33,258 nt of DNA from Actinomycetota bacterium (GTDB lineage Bacteria > Actinomycetota > Actinomycetes > S36-B12 > UBA10799). Positions 30,686 to 33,258 of this stretch are shown piece by piece. The notes beneath the pieces were generated by a model. That model had not been told where the DNA came from, ran no database searches, and saw only the letters and a program-made list of their open reading frames with translations. Within the stretch, counting starts at the first letter, position 1, and every line of letters begins with the position of its first letter. The position numbers and the translations under genes are program-made. The stretch is taken from contig JAUPKM010000007.1 of the NCBI GenBank assembly GCA_030837445.1, forward strand, positions 1 through 33,258, read 5' to 3'.

Positions 30686-31422
30686 AGGCCGAACCAACCA
30701 GCCAGTTGATCCTGTTGGAGGTCCAGCACTTGGATCTGGATATCGAACGGAATCGACATCGGGCCCGAACGCTGCCGGAGACGACCCTGGTCGCGGAACT
30801 CACCGCGCGGGATACCGCGCTGCGCGACCACACCACGGCGGCGGCGACCCGCGCCTCGGATTTGGCGCGAGAGGTGCGCAAGGCGGAGGCCGATGTCGCC
30901 CAGGTGCGCGCCCGGGCCGACCGAGACCAGAGCTTGCTGAACTCCGGCCAAGTGACCTCGTCGAAGCAGTTGGCCGATCTCGAGCACGAGGTTGCCACCC
31001 TGGCGAGACGCCAGGCAGCCCTGGAGGATGACGAACTAGTGGCGATGGAGGCGCTCGAAACTGCGGAGGCCGAGCACTCCGAGCTCGTCGACCAGACAGA
31101 GCGCGTGCGAGGTGAGCTGGCCGCCGCAGTCACCGCCCGTGATGAGGCGATGGCACTCCTTGATGCCGAGTTCGCTGAGTTACGACAGGTGCGTGACTCA
31201 ACCGCGGCACCGGTACCGACCGAACTACTCGAGCTTTACGCCCGGATTCGGGCGGACAACGGCACCGGCGCCGCGATGGTCCGGCGGGGTCGTTGCGAGG
31301 CCTGCCAACTGGACCTGCCGCGGGGAGACCTCGATGAGATCGCGGCCGCGGCCCCGGACGAAGTCGTTCGCTGCCCGGAGTGCCGCAGCATCCTGATCCG
31401 CACCTCGGAGTCCGGATTGTGA
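30682..31422 (+). CDS. Coiled-coil protein with C4-type zinc ribbon
   Basis: A 246-residue protein of the C4 zinc-ribbon family (CT398/FlgZ-like). Residues about 10-175 form long charged helices (Glu/Ala/Arg-rich, few prolines), a probable antiparallel coiled coil. The C-terminal ribbon has C205-E-A-C208 and C231-P-E-C234, four zinc ligands. Such proteins may bind nucleic acids or act as adaptors; the role is unknown. In actinobacteria it lies between the Nif3-like and RNase HI genes, as here. It overlaps both neighbours by 4 nt (GTGA twice), so translation is coupled. Confidence 0.9.
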   Translation: MKAEPTSQLILLEVQHLDLDIERNRHRARTLPETTLVAELTARDTALRDHTTAAATRASDLAREVRKAEADVAQVRARADRDQSLLNSGQVTSSKQLADLEHEVATLARRQAALEDDELVAMEALETAEAEHSELVDQTERVRGELAAAVTARDEAMALLDAEFAELRQVRDSTAAPVPTELLELYARIRADNGTGAAMVRRGRCEACQLDLPRGDLDEIAAAAPDEVVRCPECRSILIRTSESGL

Positions 31423-31892
31423 GCTCCCGCGATCCCGCGATGAAGTACGTGCTCGAGGCGGACGGCGGATCCCGCGGGAACCCAGGACCGGCGGCATACG
31501 GCACGGTCATCCTGCGGGCAGGCGTGGTCGTGCGTGAGCTTGCAGCAGTCATCGGCGTGGCCACCAACAATGTGGCCGAATACCGCGGACTCTTGGCCGG
31601 ACTGGAATGGATCGCGATGGAGACCGAGCGATCGGGGGAGGCGCTGGCCGCTCCACTCGTCGAGGCGCGGTTGGATTCGAAGCTCGTGGTGGAGCAGATG
31701 TCGGGGCGCTGGCGGATCAAACACCCAGACATGAAGGAGCTTGCCCTCCAGGCACGGCGTGCCTACCCACCGGACAATGTTCGCTACCAGTGGGTCCCGC
31801 GGGAGCAGAACAAACGAGCGGACGCACTGGTCAACGAGGTTCTCGATGCCCAGGCCGCCGGTGTCATCCGGGCCGTCGATCGTGGCAGCTGA
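31419..31892 (+). CDS. Ribonuclease HI family protein
   Basis: A 157-residue RNase H-fold protein that would cut RNA in RNA-DNA hybrids. The catalytic acids are present: D15 (E-A-D-G-G-S-R-G-N-P-G), E54 (N-N-V-A-E-Y-R-G-L), D86 (A-R-L-D-S-K-L-V-V) and D135 (N-K-R-A-D-A-L-V-N). The type resembles the N-terminal half of M. tuberculosis Rv2228c rather than E. coli RnhA. The GTG at 31419 overlaps the preceding stop; an ATG at 31440, nearer the conserved start, is the alternative. Its end overlaps the phosphatase gene by 11 nt. Confidence 0.88.
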   Translation: MSSRDPAMKYVLEADGGSRGNPGPAAYGTVILRAGVVVRELAAVIGVATNNVAEYRGLLAGLEWIAMETERSGEALAAPLVEARLDSKLVVEQMSGRWRIKHPDMKELALQARRAYPPDNVRYQWVPREQNKRADALVNEVLDAQAAGVIRAVDRGS

Positions 31893-32496
31893 GCCACTAC
31901 GTCTGATCGTCGTCCGGCACGGCGCCACGGCGTTGACGGGCAAGGTCTACAACGGATGTGGAGTCGGTGCGGCCGATCCCGCGTTGAGCGAACCCAGTCG
32001 CCGCGAGCTGCTCGGGCTGGACTGCCCGCCTGCGGTGGACCGGATCGCGGCGGCTACCTCGCCGGCCCGGCGTGCGCGTCAGACCATCGATGAATTGGTT
32101 GCGAACTGGCGCCTCGAACCGCGTGGTGATCCCGAGATCGTCGAGGCGTTGGCCGAAGTTGATTTCGGCGAGTGGGAGGGGCGGTCGGCGGCAAAGGTCA
32201 GGGCTGAGGACCCCCAGCGTTGGCGGGACTGGCTATCGGACCCGACCGTGTCGCCACCAAAAGGTTCGGCCCTCGCCGAGCGAGCCGATGCTCTGCGTGG
32301 GTACCTCAGCCGGTTGCAGTCGTCACCGCTGCGGACCTGGCTGCTGGTCGGTCATGCCAGCACGGTCAGGTTGGTGGTTGCGCAGGTGCTGAGGCTGCCA
32401 CTGACCGAAGTTCAGCGGATCAGTGTCCGCCCAGGAGGCTGGTGCGATGTCCGAATTTGGGCCGACGGGGGTTCCTGCCTGGATCGGTTGGGTTGA
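31882..32496 (+). CDS. Histidine phosphatase family protein
   Basis: A 204-residue phosphoglycerate-mutase-fold phosphatase. R12-H13-G14-A-T is the phosphohistidine motif, A-T-S-P-A-R-R-A-R-Q-T the second arginine block, A-L-A-E-V-D-F-G-E-W-E-G the family acidic loop, and L-L-V-G-H-A-S-T-V-R the second histidine. In mycobacteria a similar domain is fused behind RNase H in Rv2228c, whose C-terminal half has acid phosphatase and cobalamin (alpha-ribazole phosphate) phosphatase activity, so the same substrates are plausible. The GTG at 31882 is chosen as closest to the conserved start; a GTG at 31861 is possible. No cobalamin gene is adjacent. Confidence 0.85.
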   Translation: MAAEPLRLIVVRHGATALTGKVYNGCGVGAADPALSEPSRRELLGLDCPPAVDRIAAATSPARRARQTIDELVANWRLEPRGDPEIVEALAEVDFGEWEGRSAAKVRAEDPQRWRDWLSDPTVSPPKGSALAERADALRGYLSRLQSSPLRTWLLVGHASTVRLVVAQVLRLPLTEVQRISVRPGGWCDVRIWADGGSCLDRLG

Positions 32497-32742
32497 TCGT
32501 CCGTTCGGATGACAGCACGGTCGCCCGGAGGTGCCGAATTGTGATGGTCGACCGATCTGGCCTTGTCTCGTGCTGCCCACGCGAGCACACTCTGGGGGTC
32601 TGAACAGTGCGATTCGTCGCACCAGCGAATCGACTAGGGATCGGGAGTAGCGCAACTGGTAGCCGAACAATCCTGATGCGGGCCCGAACTCGTACGTCGC
32701 ATCCGTGGCCGACGACGAGACCCCGAGATACTGATCAGACGA
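32497..32742. other. Non-coding gap after the Nif3-RNase HI operon
   Basis: No credible gene. Small hairpins are present: GTGCT/AGCAC near 32570-32587 and CGATTCG (32610-32616) pairing with CGAATCG (32626-32632). A D-arm-like string lies at 32646-32663, but no tRNA can be folded around it. The gap ends in a strong hairpin at 32743-32780, so it could encode a small RNA, though no promoter is evident. Confidence 0.35.
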
Positions 32743-32780
32743 CGAATCCCCCTCCATAGCCAAGAATGGAGGGGGATTCG
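32743..32780. terminator. Rho-independent-like hairpin before rnpB
   Basis: CGAATCCCCCTCCAT (32743-32757) pairs perfectly with ATGGAGGGGGATTCG (32766-32780) around an 8-nt loop, and TCCTGTTTGT follows on the plus strand. It probably ends transcripts before the RNase P RNA gene. Confidence 0.8.
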
Positions 32781-32880
32781 TCCTGTTTGTGGGGCCTTCA
32801 CCGACCCGTTCGTCTTGCTCACAGGATGCCCAGTGGGGCGAGCAGGTAGCCGTGAATTGAGTCACACGGGTATCGTCGGT

Positions 32881-33258
32881 GCAGACAAGTCGGCCGGGCG
32901 GCCGCGGTCGGCTTTCGCCGGTCGAGGAAAGTCCGGACTCCAGAGGGCGTAGGTGGTGGGTAACGCCCACCCGGGGTGACCCGCGGGACAGTGCCACAGA
33001 AAACAAACCGCCTCGTGAACTGCGAGGTAAGGGTGAAACGGTGGTGTAAGAGACCACCAGCGCTGCAGGTGACTGCGGCGGCTAGGTAAACCCCACCTGG
33101 AGCAAGATCAAAAGGGTCGCGAGAGCGGCCTGCGCAGACGAGCGGCCCGCTCGATGTCTGCGGGTAGATCGCATGAGGGCGGTGGCAACACCGCTCCCAG
33201 ATGGATGGTCGCCGCCGCGTGAGCGGCACAGAATCCGGCTTACAGGCCGGCTTGTCAC
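32881..33258 (+). ncRNA. rnpB: RNase P RNA, bacterial type A
   Basis: The catalytic RNA of RNase P, which matures tRNA 5' ends. Conserved parts are visible in order: the 5' strand of P1 (GACAAGTCGGCC), the CR-I block GAGGAAAGTCCGGACTCC from 32924, the ACAGAAAACAAACCGC region near 32995, GGTAAGGGTGAAACGGTGG, and the 3' block ending AGAATCCGGCTTACA. The last bases, GGCCGGCTTGTC, pair with the 5' end to close P1, so the gene is essentially complete at the window edge. The 5' end is placed about 5 nt after a TATCGT box (32871-32876) and is uncertain by a few bases. Confidence 0.95.

Noticed and set aside
32646..32663. A possible tRNA, from an AGTAGCGCAACTGGTAGC string
   Set aside because: No matching anticodon stem, T-arm or acceptor stem could be folded around it.
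1..33258. CRISPR arrays, insertion sequences or prophage genes
   Set aside because: No repeat-spacer pattern, transposase, integrase or phage structural gene was seen.

Overview
The window is chromosomal DNA from a high-GC actinobacterium (Actinomycetes). This rests on gene content: DUF3052 and DUF3145 proteins, a resuscitation-promoting-factor (Rpf) type cell-wall hydrolase, a homodimeric pyruvate dehydrogenase E1 (AceE), a C69 peptidase, a DUF3445 protein, a DUF6325/SHOCT pair and a PIG-L deacetylase. GTG starts are frequent. Many genes have a -10 box 6-7 nt before the start codon and no Shine-Dalgarno sequence, the mark of leaderless transcripts. I cannot name a genus.

Layout. 1-171 is the start of a nucleotidyltransferase-like gene cut by the window edge. 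309-1088 holds a divergent NTF2-like/superinfection-immunity-like pair. 1098-3289 is a small redox locus: cytochrome P450 with a coupled 3Fe-4S ferredoxin, divergent from a TetR regulator, with two palindromes between them. 3373-7870 carries a lipoprotein, an alpha/beta hydrolase, DUF6325 and SHOCT proteins, a methyltransferase and a C69 peptidase; the last two overlap tail to tail. 7880-12339 holds an MFS transporter and a four-PAS diguanylate cyclase, divergent from a YoaK-type membrane protein. 12379-16903 holds a lipoprotein PBP4-type DD-peptidase, two coupled genes of unknown function, a PIG-L deacetylase and a DUF985 cupin. 17180-18528 has an rpf-like gene behind a 276-nt non-coding stretch, a very strong hairpin and a DUF1707 membrane protein. 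18563-22785 has glycogen phosphorylase, a DUF3445 protein and DUF3145. 22836-26885 is a minus-strand cluster DUF3052 - E2 acyltransferase domain - aceE. 27000-27941 is a mycothiol-dependent-isomerase-like protein. 29462-32496 is an overlapping four-gene operon (Nif3-like, C4 zinc ribbon, RNase HI, histidine phosphatase). The RNase P RNA gene fills the last ~380 nt.

The clearest accessory element is at 28185-29258. It is a two-gene MNT-HEPN toxin-antitoxin-like cassette: a winged-helix-like segment fused to a minimal nucleotidyltransferase, then a small Rx5H HEPN-like protein, overlapping by 4 bp. It is preceded by a perfect 19-bp tandem repeat and lies just beyond the 3' end of a tRNA-Val gene. 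Its more AT-rich codon choice suggests horizontal acquisition. The other candidate for new biology is the stretch before the rpf-like gene, where two 7-bp stems share the same bases and so exclude each other, as in a riboswitch or attenuator. All assignments come from reading motifs by eye; no database search was run.
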